A stretch of 49,638 bases of DNA from an uncultured Pelagibacteraceae bacterium (GTDB taxonomy: Bacteria; Pseudomonadota; Alphaproteobacteria; Pelagibacterales; Pelagibacteraceae): assembly GCA_902569735.1 (NCBI GenBank), contig CACFVE010000007.1, forward strand, positions 1 to 49,638, written 5' to 3'. Shown here in pieces: positions 19,719-28,144 of this stretch. The number at the start of each line of letters is the position of its first letter. Positions within the stretch are counted from its first letter, which is position 1. A program made the position numbers and the translations under genes. The notes below the pieces were generated by a model. It did no database searches and was not told the origin of the DNA. It saw only the letters and a program-made list of their open reading frames with translations.

Positions 19719-20471
19719 ATGAAAATTAAATCTAAATTTTTTTATAACTTATTTAAGATTTTTCCTAAAAAATTTATTAAATTATTTAATAAGTTTTATA
19801 GTCATAAATTAAATTATAATTTACTCTATTTAATTGAAAGAGGAGTTAAAATTGATGTTGTATACGATATTGGTGCATTTAGAGGCGAATGGAGTTATTT
19901 CTTAAATAACACATCTTTAAAAGATAGAAAATTTTTTCTAGTAGAAGCAAATGAAGAAAATGAAGAATATTTAAAAAAATTAAATTTCAAATACTTTATT
20001 GAAGTTTTATCAGATAAAGAAAAAAATGTTGAATTTTTTTCTAAAGTTTCTACTGGAGATTCTTATTATATTGAGCAAACCAGTGTTTACAAAAATGACT
20101 CTAAGTCTAAATTAAAAAAAACAAATACAATGGATAACATAATAAAGAGTAACAACTTACCTTTACCTAATCTTATTAAAATAGACACTCAAGGTAGTGA
20201 ATTAGATATATTGAGAGGTGCAAAAGATAGTATTACTGATTGCTCTTTAATATATTTGGAGTGTCCAATAATTGAATATAATTTAAAGTCTCCTAATTTA
20301 AATAATTATATCGAACATTTGAATTCAATTGATTTTATTCCATATGATATTTGTGAAACTCATAAAATTGATAACATTTTAATTCAAATAGATATTCTTT
20401 TTATTAAAAAATCAATTTTTCATAAAATTCATCCTGAAAGAAAAATTTTAAATATCTTAAAATCAAATTAG
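19719..20471 (+). CDS. FkbM family methyltransferase
   Basis: A 250-residue SAM-dependent methyltransferase. The SAM motif is VVYDIGAFRGEWS (48-60), with the acidic FLVEANEEN after it. The FkbM C-terminal block LIKIDTQGSELDILRGA is present, followed by LIYLECPIIEY. Such enzymes often O-methylate sugars of surface polysaccharides or glycolipids. It stands alone between the groEL terminator and the convergent hisG, whose end it overlaps by 9 bp. The very AT-rich sequence and lack of a functional partner suggest a mobile accessory gene, though transfer is not proven. Confidence 0.85.
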   Translation: MKIKSKFFYNLFKIFPKKFIKLFNKFYSHKLNYNLLYLIERGVKIDVVYDIGAFRGEWSYFLNNTSLKDRKFFLVEANEENEEYLKKLNFKYFIEVLSDKEKNVEFFSKVSTGDSYYIEQTSVYKNDSKSKLKKTNTMDNIIKSNNLPLPNLIKIDTQGSELDILRGAKDSITDCSLIYLECPIIEYNLKSPNLNNYIEHLNSIDFIPYDICETHKIDNILIQIDILFIKKSIFHKIHPERKILNILKSN

Positions 20472-21140
20472 AGAGTTGATAAATGAAGAAACTTTTAAAA
20501 TTCTTTTTTTTGATACAAAAAGACAAGCTGTTGATCTTAATATTAATCCGTCCTTTAAAACTCTAAGATTATTATCCTGTAATGTCTTTCCAGTAGATGT
20601 AATGTCTGTAATTATCTCTGAAGATCCAATAAAAGGATACGTTTCTGTTGCTCCAAGGCTTGGAATTAATTTATATTGAGTTACACCTTTTGAAATTAAA
20701 AAATTGTTAGTTAAATTAGGATATTTTGTTGCCACTCTTAACCTTGTATTTTTTTTAGATCGTAGATCAAAAGATATTTCCTCTAAATCTGCAACTGTCT
20801 GAACATCTATCCAATCATCCGGCACTGCAACTACTAAATCTGCATTCCCAAAATTTAATTTTTTTTTTATAGTTATTTTGTTTTGTAAATTTTTCTCCGA
20901 CTCATTTAAAAGATCAAGACCAGAAACTCCTATATCCAGAGTTCCATCGCTTAATCTTTGGATAATTTCTTTAGCATGAAGATATATAATTTTAAAATTG
21001 GGTTTGCTGTCAATTAAAGCAAAATAGTTTCTATCTTTATCACTAGATAAAATTTTTAAACCATTATTATTAAAAAATTCCTTAGACTTGTCTTTTAATC
21101 TTCCTTTGCTGGGTAATCCAATTGTAATTAAATTTTTCAT
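20463..21140 (-). CDS. hisG: ATP phosphoribosyltransferase, short form
   Basis: The first step of histidine synthesis: ATP plus PRPP gives phosphoribosyl-ATP. The 225 residues make this the short HisG, which lacks the C-terminal ACT-like regulatory domain and needs HisZ; hisZ lies 1 bp upstream. Family blocks are IGLPSKGRLKDKS, GTLDIGVSGLDLL and LIPSLGATETYPF with the phosphate-binding DITSTGKTL. It is the last gene of the tRNA-His-hisS-hisZ-hisG run. Confidence 0.93.
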   Translation of the reverse strand: MKNLITIGLPSKGRLKDKSKEFFNNNGLKILSSDKDRNYFALIDSKPNFKIIYLHAKEIIQRLSDGTLDIGVSGLDLLNESEKNLQNKITIKKKLNFGNADLVVAVPDDWIDVQTVADLEEISFDLRSKKNTRLRVATKYPNLTNNFLISKGVTQYKLIPSLGATETYPFIGSSEIITDITSTGKTLQDNNLRVLKDGLILRSTACLFVSKKRILKVSSFINSLI

Positions 21141-21141
21141 A

Positions 21142-22188
21142 TTAATTTAGATTGTTTAAATTTATTGCAGCTCCAACAGCTTGTAAATTTTTCTTAGCTC
21201 CTAGACTTTTTAATAAATTATCGTACCGTCCCCCTCTAGCCAATTCTTTTTTACCAGCATAAACTTCAAATACCAGGCCGGTGTAGTATTCAATTTCTCT
21301 TCCAAAATTTGTATTAAACTTAATCTCTTTCTTTAATTTTTTTAAATCTTTTATAGATTTATAATCCTTAAAAATATTTTTCTTTAATTTGTTTTTTTTT
21401 TCAAAACTAGAAAGATTTTGATTTAATTTTTCTAATTTACAATTTATTTTCAAAAAAGATCTTATTATCTTAACAATTTTTTTTCCCTCATTAAATGATC
21501 TTGGGTCTCTAATTTTTTTATCAAATCTTTTTAAAATATCTAAAACTGATCTACCGGCAATATTTTTTTCTTTGTCCATCTTTTTCATCTCATAAAATCT
21601 TTTTTTATCTGCATCGAAAGCTATAGAATCAATATCAGAATTTTTTTCCAATCTTTTTAGTAATTCCTCAAAATAATCAGGACGCCAAAAATGTCTAATC
21701 AATCTTAGTTTCCATCTCTCAGGCATCTCAAGTGTATTAATTAATTTCTTAAACAGACTAACATCCCCAACTTTTATTGAAATTTTCTTAAATTTAATTT
21801 TTTCAATGGAATTAATAATTGTTTTTAAAACCTTTAAATCATCTGAAGTTTTTTTTTTAGAACCTAGTATCTCTATTCCAAGCTGATCATTTATTATTTT
21901 ATCTTTAGAATTATTTGATCTTCTGTAAGCTTGTCCGGAATAGAAAACTTTCGAATTTTTCCTAGATTTATCCTTTAAATATTTTATACAAGAAGCAATG
22001 GTCAGATCTGGTCTAAGACACATGCTTTTTCCAGAGTCATCTTCAAAGCTTAGCATTAACTTTCTAAAATTTTCTCCTGATCTTTGAATAATATAGTCTG
22101 AGTCCAAAAGAACATCTGGTTCGGATAAAACAAACCCTTCTTTCTTAAAAACCTTAATTATATTTTCAGAATATTTTTTTGATTTCAT
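21142..22188 (-). CDS. hisZ: ATP phosphoribosyltransferase regulatory subunit
   Basis: A HisRS-like paralogue without aminoacylation activity that forms the hetero-octamer with short HisG and confers feedback control. The 348 residues contain MCLRPDLTIASCIKYL in place of the synthetase motif 2 region, and GREIEYYTGLVFEVYAG and LARGGRYDNLLKSLG in the C-terminal half. It overlaps hisS by 23 bp. The pairing with a 225-residue HisG confirms the assignment; a second HisRS is unlikely because the full one is adjacent. Confidence 0.9.
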   Translation of the reverse strand: MKSKKYSENIIKVFKKEGFVLSEPDVLLDSDYIIQRSGENFRKLMLSFEDDSGKSMCLRPDLTIASCIKYLKDKSRKNSKVFYSGQAYRRSNNSKDKIINDQLGIEILGSKKKTSDDLKVLKTIINSIEKIKFKKISIKVGDVSLFKKLINTLEMPERWKLRLIRHFWRPDYFEELLKRLEKNSDIDSIAFDADKKRFYEMKKMDKEKNIAGRSVLDILKRFDKKIRDPRSFNEGKKIVKIIRSFLKINCKLEKLNQNLSSFEKKNKLKKNIFKDYKSIKDLKKLKKEIKFNTNFGREIEYYTGLVFEVYAGKKELARGGRYDNLLKSLGAKKNLQAVGAAINLNNLN

Positions 22189-23500
22189 TTGTTAGATCAT
22201 TAATTTTAACTGAATTTTCATTTCCAGTTACAAGATTTCTTAAAGTTATTTTTCCAGATTTTATTTCATCTTCACCATATAAAATTACTGCTGGGGAACC
22301 TATCTTATTTGCATACTCCATTTGTTTTTTTAATTTGCCTTCTCCTGGATAAATTTCAGAGCTAATATTTGAAGCTCTAAGTGTAGTTAATATCTGAACA
22401 TATTCTTTAATTTTATCTTTATCAAAAACACATATTACTATTGGCCTCTTATTTTTTATTTTAAAATCTTTTTTCTGCATTAAAGCAAACACAAGTCTGT
22501 CAATACCGATCGATATTCCTGTTGCTGGACAATCAAGATTTCCAAAATTGCTCACTAGATTATCATATCTTCCTCCTCCACCTATTGATCCAAATTGAAT
22601 ATTTTTTCCTTTTGAATTTCTAACTTCAAAATTTAAATTTACTTCAAAAATTGGTCCAGTATAATATTCTAGTCCTCGTATAACTGAGGGATCAAACTTA
22701 TAATTTTCAAAGTTATAAGTTTTGAATATTTTGATAATTTCTATAACATCTTCACTATTAGCTAATTTATTTTTTAAAGCATCTTCTATTTTTTTAATCT
22801 GCTCTTCTTTAAGTTTTGCACCTTTTGTGTAATCTCCAGAATTATCTTTTCTTCCTTCTCCAAGAAGTTTCTTAGCTTCTTCCCAACCAAGTCTATCTAT
22901 TTTGTCTAGCGCTCGTAGTGTAATAGATATTTGGTCTTGTGATGTAACATTCAATTCTTTGAACAATTTATCTGTAAATTTTCTAGAAGATATCTTTACT
23001 GTATAGTCAGTTTTATCTAATCCACATTTTTCTAATATCTCCGATATTAATACGCAAAGTTCTGCATCAGCTTGCAGATTCTTTGTTCCGACGTAGTCTG
23101 CATCAAATTGTAAAAATTCTCTAAATCTTCCAGGTCCTGGTTTTTCATTTCTCCAAACTGAACCTAATTGATATCGCTTAAATGGTTTCGGAATCTCCAG
23201 ATAATTTTTAGCTACATACCTTGCCAGAGGAGCAGTAAGATCATATCTAAGTGACAACCATTTGTTTTCATCCTTAAAAGAAAATACGCCCTGATCTGGT
23301 CTATCTTTGTCAGGTAAAAATTTTCCAATACTATCCGTGTACTCGAAACTTGGTGTTTCGAGATATTGAAAACCGTACTTAATCATAACTTCCTTGATAT
23401 TGGAAATTACAAAGTCACGGATTAATAGTTCCTTTTCTTGTCTATCTACAAAACCTAAAGGTAATTCCTTAGAAGGTTTTTTCTTTTTATCTTTTGCCAT
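22166..23500 (-). CDS. hisS: Histidine-tRNA ligase, alphaproteobacterial type
   Basis: Charges tRNA-His. I chose the ATG at 23500 (MAKDKKKK, 444 residues); the open frame extends 22 codons further up but only by reading through the tRNA gene. The class II core reads SLRYDLTAPLARYVA rather than the canonical bacterial LRPEGTA type, then YQLGSVWRNEKPGPGRFREF (motif 2), RGLEYYTGPIFEV, and GGGRYDNLV with motif 3. A C-terminal anticodon domain follows. This divergent, eukaryote-like HisRS is known in alphaproteobacteria together with a tRNA-His lacking G-1, which is what the adjacent tRNA gene shows. Confidence 0.94.
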   Translation of the reverse strand: MAKDKKKKPSKELPLGFVDRQEKELLIRDFVISNIKEVMIKYGFQYLETPSFEYTDSIGKFLPDKDRPDQGVFSFKDENKWLSLRYDLTAPLARYVAKNYLEIPKPFKRYQLGSVWRNEKPGPGRFREFLQFDADYVGTKNLQADAELCVLISEILEKCGLDKTDYTVKISSRKFTDKLFKELNVTSQDQISITLRALDKIDRLGWEEAKKLLGEGRKDNSGDYTKGAKLKEEQIKKIEDALKNKLANSEDVIEIIKIFKTYNFENYKFDPSVIRGLEYYTGPIFEVNLNFEVRNSKGKNIQFGSIGGGGRYDNLVSNFGNLDCPATGISIGIDRLVFALMQKKDFKIKNKRPIVICVFDKDKIKEYVQILTTLRASNISSEIYPGEGKLKKQMEYANKIGSPAVILYGEDEIKSGKITLRNLVTGNENSVKINDLTNEIKKIF

Positions 23501-23504
23501 TTTT

Positions 23505-23581
23505 TGGTACAGCAGGGTGGATTCGAACCACCGACCCCTAGTTCCACAAACTAGTGCTCTAACCAACTGAGCTACTGCTGC
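23505..23581 (-). tRNA. tRNA-His (GTG anticodon)
   Basis: A complete cloverleaf with encoded CCA. D stem GCTC/GAGC, anticodon stem CTAGT/ACTAG with loop TTGTGGA (anticodon GTG), a 5-nt variable loop, and T stem GGTGG/CCACC with loop TTCGAAT. The acceptor stem pairs G1 with U72, the discriminator is A73, and the base encoded at -1 is T, so the canonical G-1:C73 identity pair is absent. It lies 4 bp upstream of hisS and is probably transcribed with it. Confidence 0.95.
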
Positions 23582-23640
23582 ATGACTCCTTTTTATATTA
23601 TTTGTTAATAAATTTATATTTTAAAATATGTAATGATTTA

Positions 23641-23676
23641 GCTAAGCAATAGCCTAGCGTGCATTCTGTGAGAATG
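23641..23676 (-). other. Tandem hairpins in the cspA to tRNA-His spacer
   Basis: Read on the minus strand, CATTCT-CAC-AGAATG (23676-23662) is followed three bases later by GCTAGGC-TATT-GCTTAGC (23658-23641), a 7-bp stem with one G-U pair. On the plus strand that G-U pair would be an A-C mismatch, which favours minus-strand RNA. They sit in the largest spacer of the window (23582-23819), 60 bp before the tRNA. They may belong to a small RNA, the cspA 3' region or the tRNA-hisS leader. Function unknown. Confidence 0.4.
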
Positions 23677-23759
23677 TGATTTAAGAATAGAAACTAGTCT
23701 TTTTATAATCATTGATGTGTATTTAAGAAATAATTGTGTCTTTTTCAAGTAAAAATTAC

Positions 23760-23793
23760 CGGGACAAAAAACTTACTAAAGCCTAATGTCCCG
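23760..23793 (-). terminator. Possible cspA terminator hairpin
   Basis: Seven-bp arms CGGGACA and TGTCCCG are separated by 20 nt, beginning 27 nt after the cspA stop. On the minus strand a short T run follows a few bases later, so it could end cspA transcription, but the loop is large and the U tract weak. It could equally be the first element of a structured RNA with the two hairpins further on. Confidence 0.4.
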
Positions 23794-23819
23794 TTAATCT
23801 GTGATTTTGGAAATAAGAT

Positions 23820-24032
23820 TTAAGATGTTTTCTGCAATTTAACTGCGGAAGGACCTTTTTCTCCATTCTCCACTTCAAACGTTAACTCATCACCTTCGTT
23901 TAAGTATTTTAAACCAGCTTCTCTAACTGCTGAAGAATGAACGAACACGTCTTTTTCTTTGTCTTCTCTTTCAATGAAACCATATCCTTTAGTACCATTG
24001 AACCACTTTACTTTACCTTTTAGTGTACTCAT
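23820..24032 (-). CDS. Cold-shock domain protein (CspA family)
   Basis: A 70-residue single cold-shock domain that binds single-stranded RNA or DNA. RNP1-like KGYGFIERE and RNP2-like DVFVHSSAV are intact, after the typical [14 protein letters not shown] start. An AAGGAAAAG ribosome binding site precedes the ATG. It has its own likely promoter and a roughly 65-nt leader with a hairpin, so it is probably a separate, strongly expressed and leader-regulated gene. Whether it is cold-inducible cannot be told; many family members are constitutive. Confidence 0.94.
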   Translation of the reverse strand: MSTLKGKVKWFNGTKGYGFIEREDKEKDVFVHSSAVREAGLKYLNEGDELTFEVENGEKGPSAVKLQKTS

Positions 24033-24054
24033 ATTATTTACTTTTCCTTATTTG

Positions 24055-24074
24055 TTATTAACTTTAGTTAATAA
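24055..24074 (-). promoter_or_regulatory. Hairpin in the cspA leader
   Basis: Perfect 8-bp arms TTATTAAC and GTTAATAA with a 4-nt loop, ending about 12 nt before the AAGGAAAAG ribosome binding site of cspA. An all-A/T-rich helix of this kind next to the start could respond to temperature. This is a structural observation; regulation is inferred. Confidence 0.45.
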
Positions 24075-24104
24075 TTACATTGGTAAATATTAACTTGAGA
24101 TCGT

Positions 24105-24131
24105 TAAATAGATTTGTCTCTAAAATGTCAA
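24105..24131 (-). promoter_or_regulatory. Likely sigma-70 promoter of cspA
   Basis: On the minus strand a perfect -35 box TTGACA (24131-24126) is followed after 15 bp by TATTTA (24110-24105). The spacing is short but tolerable. Transcription from here would give a leader of about 65 nt that includes the hairpin at 24055-24074. It lies in the 144-bp spacer after accA. Confidence 0.45.
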
Positions 24132-24176
24132 TAGAAGATTAAAATAATTCAAAAAATTGTCTTTTTGCAACAGTTA

Positions 24177-25283
24177 TTAATAAATAATCGATACAAAGCC
24201 TGCTAAAAACACCAAACCAATACCTATATAAAGTAGTTTATTTTTGACTATATGAGTTTTTATTTTCTGAATATCTGATCCTTTGTAACTTAATCCAGTA
24301 TTATCCGACTCTGATGATTTACTGAAACCTTGATCTCGACCAATTTGTAAAAATTTTGCCTTTCGATTATCATAGATTTCTTCTTTTGAAAGGTGATCAA
24401 AACTTCTTAAATTTTTAATAATAGAATATTTGATATCTGCAGCAATTACTTCTGGATCTCTATGTGCACCCCCTGTGGGTTCAGAAATTATTTCATCAAT
24501 AATACGAAGTTTTAATAAATCTTTTGCAGTCAATTTCATAGCTTCTGCTGCCTGAAGAGATTTTCTTGGATCCCTCCAAAGAATAGAAGCACAGCCCTCT
24601 GGAGATATAACTGAATAAATTGAATTTTCTAACATAATTACTTTGTTTGATGATGCTAATGCTATTGCACCTCCAGACCCACCCTCGCCAATTATTATCG
24701 AAATATTTGGAACAGTTAAAGACATGCAACACTCTATTGAATTAGCAATTGCTGAAGCTTGCCCTCTTTGTTCTGCACCAATACCAGGATAAGCTCCCGG
24801 AGTATCTATAAAACTTATAACAGGAATCTGAAATCGATCAGCTAATTTCATTAGTCGAATACATTTTCTATATCCTTCGGGACGCATCATCCCAAAATTT
24901 CTATCTATTCTTGAGTTAAGATCTTCACCTTTTTCTTGCCCTATAATTAAAACTGATCTGTTATCTATCAAACCAAATCCGGCTATGACAGATTTATCGT
25001 CTCCGAAATATCTATCACCTGATAACAGTGTAAATTGAGTGAATATCTTTTTTATATAAAAATTAGCTTTAGGTCTATCTTCATGTCTAGCAACTAAAGT
25101 TTTCTGCCAGCTATTTAGATTAGCATAAGTTTCTTTTAGCTTTTCATTAATCTCAGCTTCTGTGCTTTGAATTTTTTTGGTATCTACCTCAGAAATACCT
25201 TCAGAACCAAAAGGGCTCTTCAGTCCCTCTACTTCCTCTTCCAAAGCTTTAATCTCTTTTTCAAATTCTAAATAATTTTTCAT
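24177..25283 (-). CDS. accA: Acetyl-CoA carboxylase carboxyltransferase subunit alpha with C-terminal membrane tail
   Basis: Part of the carboxyltransferase that makes malonyl-CoA for fatty acid synthesis. Residues 1-320 align with the whole of ordinary AccA: FTLLSGDRYFGDD, GRNFGMMRPEGYRK-like blocks, FIDTPGAYPGIGAEQRGQ, GEGGSGGAIAL and SPEGCASILWRD. A further 48 residues follow, a polar linker and then a hydrophobic segment (about 350-368) ending in Tyr, predicted to be a single membrane helix. E. coli AccA has 319 residues and no such tail. It is divergent from malate synthase. The core assignment is firm; membrane anchoring is inference. Confidence 0.93.
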   Translation of the reverse strand: MKNYLEFEKEIKALEEEVEGLKSPFGSEGISEVDTKKIQSTEAEINEKLKETYANLNSWQKTLVARHEDRPKANFYIKKIFTQFTLLSGDRYFGDDKSVIAGFGLIDNRSVLIIGQEKGEDLNSRIDRNFGMMRPEGYRKCIRLMKLADRFQIPVISFIDTPGAYPGIGAEQRGQASAIANSIECCMSLTVPNISIIIGEGGSGGAIALASSNKVIMLENSIYSVISPEGCASILWRDPRKSLQAAEAMKLTAKDLLKLRIIDEIISEPTGGAHRDPEVIAADIKYSIIKNLRSFDHLSKEEIYDNRKAKFLQIGRDQGFSKSSESDNTGLSYKGSDIQKIKTHIVKNKLLYIGIGLVFLAGFVSIIY

Positions 25284-25296
25284 AAATTTCGATAAT

Positions 25297-25338
25297 AATT
25301 CTACTACTATTAGAATTCAATTGCGTCAATAAATTGAC
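25297..25338. promoter_or_regulatory. Two dyad elements in the accA-glcB divergent spacer
   Basis: AATTCTA (25297-25303) and TAGAATT (25311-25317) form a 7-bp inverted repeat with a 7-nt spacer. GTCAAT-AA-ATTGAC (25325-25338) is a second dyad whose right half provides a TTGACT -35-like box toward glcB. These look like operators or promoter elements for the divergent pair. No glycine-riboswitch core was found in the 114-bp spacer. Confidence 0.4.
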
Positions 25339-25397
25339 TTAAAAAAATTGATTTGGTACCTGTTTACTTTTAAAAAACAAGATAAAAATAATCAATT

Positions 25398-27542
25398 ATG
25401 AGTTATATTAAAAACAACAACCTAAAAATAAACTCAGTTTTATACGAATTTATTAATGAAAAGGTCATTCCAGGTACTAATGTAAAATCAGATGAATTTT
25501 GGAATAAATTTGAAAAAGCGGTTCACGAACTAGCGCCAATAAATAAAAATCTAATTGAAAAAAGAGAAATTATTCAAAAAGAAATCGATAAATGGCATAA
25601 AAGCAAAAAAGATAAGGATTTTAATAAGAGAGAATATACAGATTTTTTAAAGTCTATCTATTATATCTCTGAAGAAAAAGAAGATTTCAAGATTGAAACC
25701 TCTGATGTTGACCAAGAAATTGCTTCTATAGCAGGGCCTCAATTAGTTGTACCAGTAGATAATGCAAGATATGCTTTGAATGCTGCAAATGCTAGATGGG
25801 GAAGTTTGTATGATGCCTTATATGGAACAGACGTTATTCCTGGAGATAAAGGTGAAAATTTTAACGAAGATAGAGCTAAAAAAGTTATTACTTATGTAAG
25901 AAACTTTTTGGATGAAGCCGCTCCTATTATAGATATTAGCTGGAAAGAAATAACTAGTATAAAAGTAAAGGATAGTGATATTGTTTTTTTTTCAACTAAC
26001 AAAGAAAGCTATTTAAAAGATAAAAAACAATTTATTGGTTTTAATGGAAAAAAAGATAATCCAACCTCAGTTTTAATCAAAAATAATAACCTTCACATAG
26101 ATATTTTAATTGATTCAAATCATAAGATCGGAAAATCAGATAAAGCTTCCATCTCCGATATTATCATAGAATCTGCTTTGTCAACCATTATTGATAATGA
26201 GGACTCTGTAGCAGCAGTCGACGGTGAAGATAAAGTTAAATGTTACCGGAATTGGTTGGGGTTAATGAAAGGTGACCTAACAGCCAATATGGAAAAAAAT
26301 GGGAAAAAATTTGTTAGAAAACTAAATCCTAACCGAAACTATATTTCTAAAGATGGAAAAAAAATAAGCTTGCATGGTAGAGCTCTTCTTTTGAATCGAA
26401 ACGTAGGTCATTTAATGACTAATCCTGCAATAATCTTAAAAGATGGAACAGAAATACCTGAGGGAATAATGGATGCTTTTGTATCCACTCTTTGTGCCCT
26501 TCATGATTTTAAAAACCAGAAAAATTCACGAACTGGATCTGTTTATATTGTTAAGCCAAAAATGCATGGACCAGAAGAAGTTGCGTTTACTAACAAGCTT
26601 TTTGCAAAAGTTGAAGAGGTTTTAGGAATAAAAAAATATTCTATTAAAGTTGGAATTATGGATGAGGAAAGAAGAACCACTGTAAATTTAAAAGAATGTA
26701 TAAGACAAGTTAAAAATAGAATTGTTTTTATTAATACTGGTTTCTTAGATCGAACTGGAGATGAGATGCACACTTCTTTTGAGTCTGGTCCAATGATTTT
26801 TAAAGGAGAGATGAAAAAATCGACCTGGCTCAATACTTATGAAAATTGGAATGTAGATATTGGTTTGAGCTGTGGTTTTTCTGGTAAAGCTCAAATAGGA
26901 AAAGGAATGTGGGCAATGCCTGATCAGATGGCAAATATGATGGAACAAAAAATAGGTCATCCAAAGTCTGGAGCTAATTGTGCATGGGTTCCTTCACCAA
27001 CTGCAGCAACTTTACATTCGATGCATTACCACAAAATAGATGTCTTTAAAGAACAAGATAAGATTAAATCTCGAAGTAAAGCAAAATTAGAGGATATATT
27101 AGAAATACCGAAGGCAGATAGACCTAACTGGCCAATGGATGATATTAATCGAGAGTTAGAAAATAATGCTCAAGGTATTTTAGGCTACGTTGTTAGATGG
27201 GTTGACCAAGGCGTAGGTTGTTCTAAAGTTCCAGACATAAATAATGTAGGTTTAATGGAAGACAGAGCAACGCTAAGAATTTCTTCACAACATATTGCTA
27301 ATTGGTTGCACCATGGAGTTTGTAAAAAAGATCAAGTTATGGATGTAATGAAAAAAATGGCTAAGATAGTAGATGATCAAAATAAAAACGATCCTAGCTA
27401 TCAAAAAATGTCTGATAACTTTGAAAAATCTATAGCTTTTTCAGCTGCATGTGATTTGGTTTTTAAAGGAAGAGTTCAACCTTCTGGATATACAGAACCT
27501 CTTCTCCATCAAAAACGTTTAGAAAAAAAATCATCAGTTTAG
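25398..27542 (+). CDS. glcB: Malate synthase G
   Basis: Condenses glyoxylate with acetyl-CoA to malate, the glyoxylate bypass and glycolate assimilation step. The 714 residues match the monomeric G form (about 720) rather than the shorter A form. Recognisable blocks are [46 protein letters not shown] containing the substrate-binding Arg region, [12 protein letters not shown] with the Mg ligands, and [16 protein letters not shown]. It is monocistronic, converging with recR by 4 bp. The 114-bp leader lacks a recognisable riboswitch. Confidence 0.96.
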   Translation: MSYIKNNNLKINSVLYEFINEKVIPGTNVKSDEFWNKFEKAVHELAPINKNLIEKREIIQKEIDKWHKSKKDKDFNKREYTDFLKSIYYISEEKEDFKIETSDVDQEIASIAGPQLVVPVDNARYALNAANARWGSLYDALYGTDVIPGDKGENFNEDRAKKVITYVRNFLDEAAPIIDISWKEITSIKVKDSDIVFFSTNKESYLKDKKQFIGFNGKKDNPTSVLIKNNNLHIDILIDSNHKIGKSDKASISDIIIESALSTIIDNEDSVAAVDGEDKVKCYRNWLGLMKGDLTANMEKNGKKFVRKLNPNRNYISKDGKKISLHGRALLLNRNVGHLMTNPAIILKDGTEIPEGIMDAFVSTLCALHDFKNQKNSRTGSVYIVKPKMHGPEEVAFTNKLFAKVEEVLGIKKYSIKVGIMDEERRTTVNLKECIRQVKNRIVFINTGFLDRTGDEMHTSFESGPMIFKGEMKKSTWLNTYENWNVDIGLSCGFSGKAQIGKGMWAMPDQMANMMEQKIGHPKSGANCAWVPSPTAATLHSMHYHKIDVFKEQDKIKSRSKAKLEDILEIPKADRPNWPMDDINRELENNAQGILGYVVRWVDQGVGCSKVPDINNVGLMEDRATLRISSQHIANWLHHGVCKKDQVMDVMKKMAKIVDDQNKNDPSYQKMSDNFEKSIAFSAACDLVFKGRVQPSGYTEPLLHQKRLEKKSSV

Positions 27543-28144
27543 TCACCAGTAACTGGCACTCGATTTTTGAAAGCTGAGAATAACGTTCCATCATCAAGTT
27601 GTTCTATCTCACCACCAACGGGCAAGCCTTGAGCTAGTTTCGTAATTTTAATTTTGCCGTTCTTAATTGTATCTTCTATGTAATGGGCTGTAGTTTGACC
27701 TTCTACAGTTGCGCTAGTAGCAATAATGACTTCTTTAAGACTATTTTTTTTAATCCTTTTAACTAGAGAATCTATAAGCAAATTCTTTTGTTCATAATTT
27801 TCACTAGAATTTAAAGTTCCACCTAAAATATGATAATGGCCTTTATAAATATTTGCAGAGTCAATCACCCACATATCTGCTAGATTTTCAACAACACAGA
27901 TTTTATCATAAGCATTGTTGGTTGAACATATGCAAACTTTATCCATTATCTTTAAGTTTCCACAATCAACACAACGCACAACACTTTTGTACACTTGAGC
28001 TAATGACTTAGCCAAAGGTTTTACCATGCTGTCTTTATTATTAATTAATTTTAAAATAATTCTCTTTGCCGATTTAGGCCCTAAACCGGGTAGCTTAGAG
28101 AATTGTTTTATAAGCTCGTTTATTTCAGGAATGTTATTATCCAT
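27539..28144 (-). CDS. recR: Recombination protein RecR
   Basis: Acts with RecO and RecF to load RecA at single-strand gaps. The 201 residues show the helix-hairpin-helix [12 protein letters not shown], a cysteine zinc-finger region [17 protein letters not shown], the CVVE strand and a TOPRIM domain with [15 protein letters not shown]. The second Cys pair reads C-I-C where the family normally has C-x-x-C, so one zinc ligand appears shifted by one residue. It follows the usual dnaX-ybaB-recR order and shares one base with ybaB. Confidence 0.93.
   Translation of the reverse strand: MDNNIPEINELIKQFSKLPGLGPKSAKRIILKLINNKDSMVKPLAKSLAQVYKSVVRCVDCGNLKIMDKVCICSTNNAYDKICVVENLADMWVIDSANIYKGHYHILGGTLNSSENYEQKNLLIDSLVKRIKKNSLKEVIIATSATVEGQTTAHYIEDTIKNGKIKITKLAQGLPVGGEIEQLDDGTLFSAFKNRVPVTGD

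Noticed and set aside
23501-23566. An N-terminal extension of HisRS by 22 codons
   Set aside because: The added codons are the tRNA-His gene read on the same strand; the ATG at 23500 gives a normal HisRS start.
25284-25397. A glycine riboswitch before malate synthase, expected from SAR11
   Set aside because: None of the conserved core elements could be found in the spacer on the coding strand.
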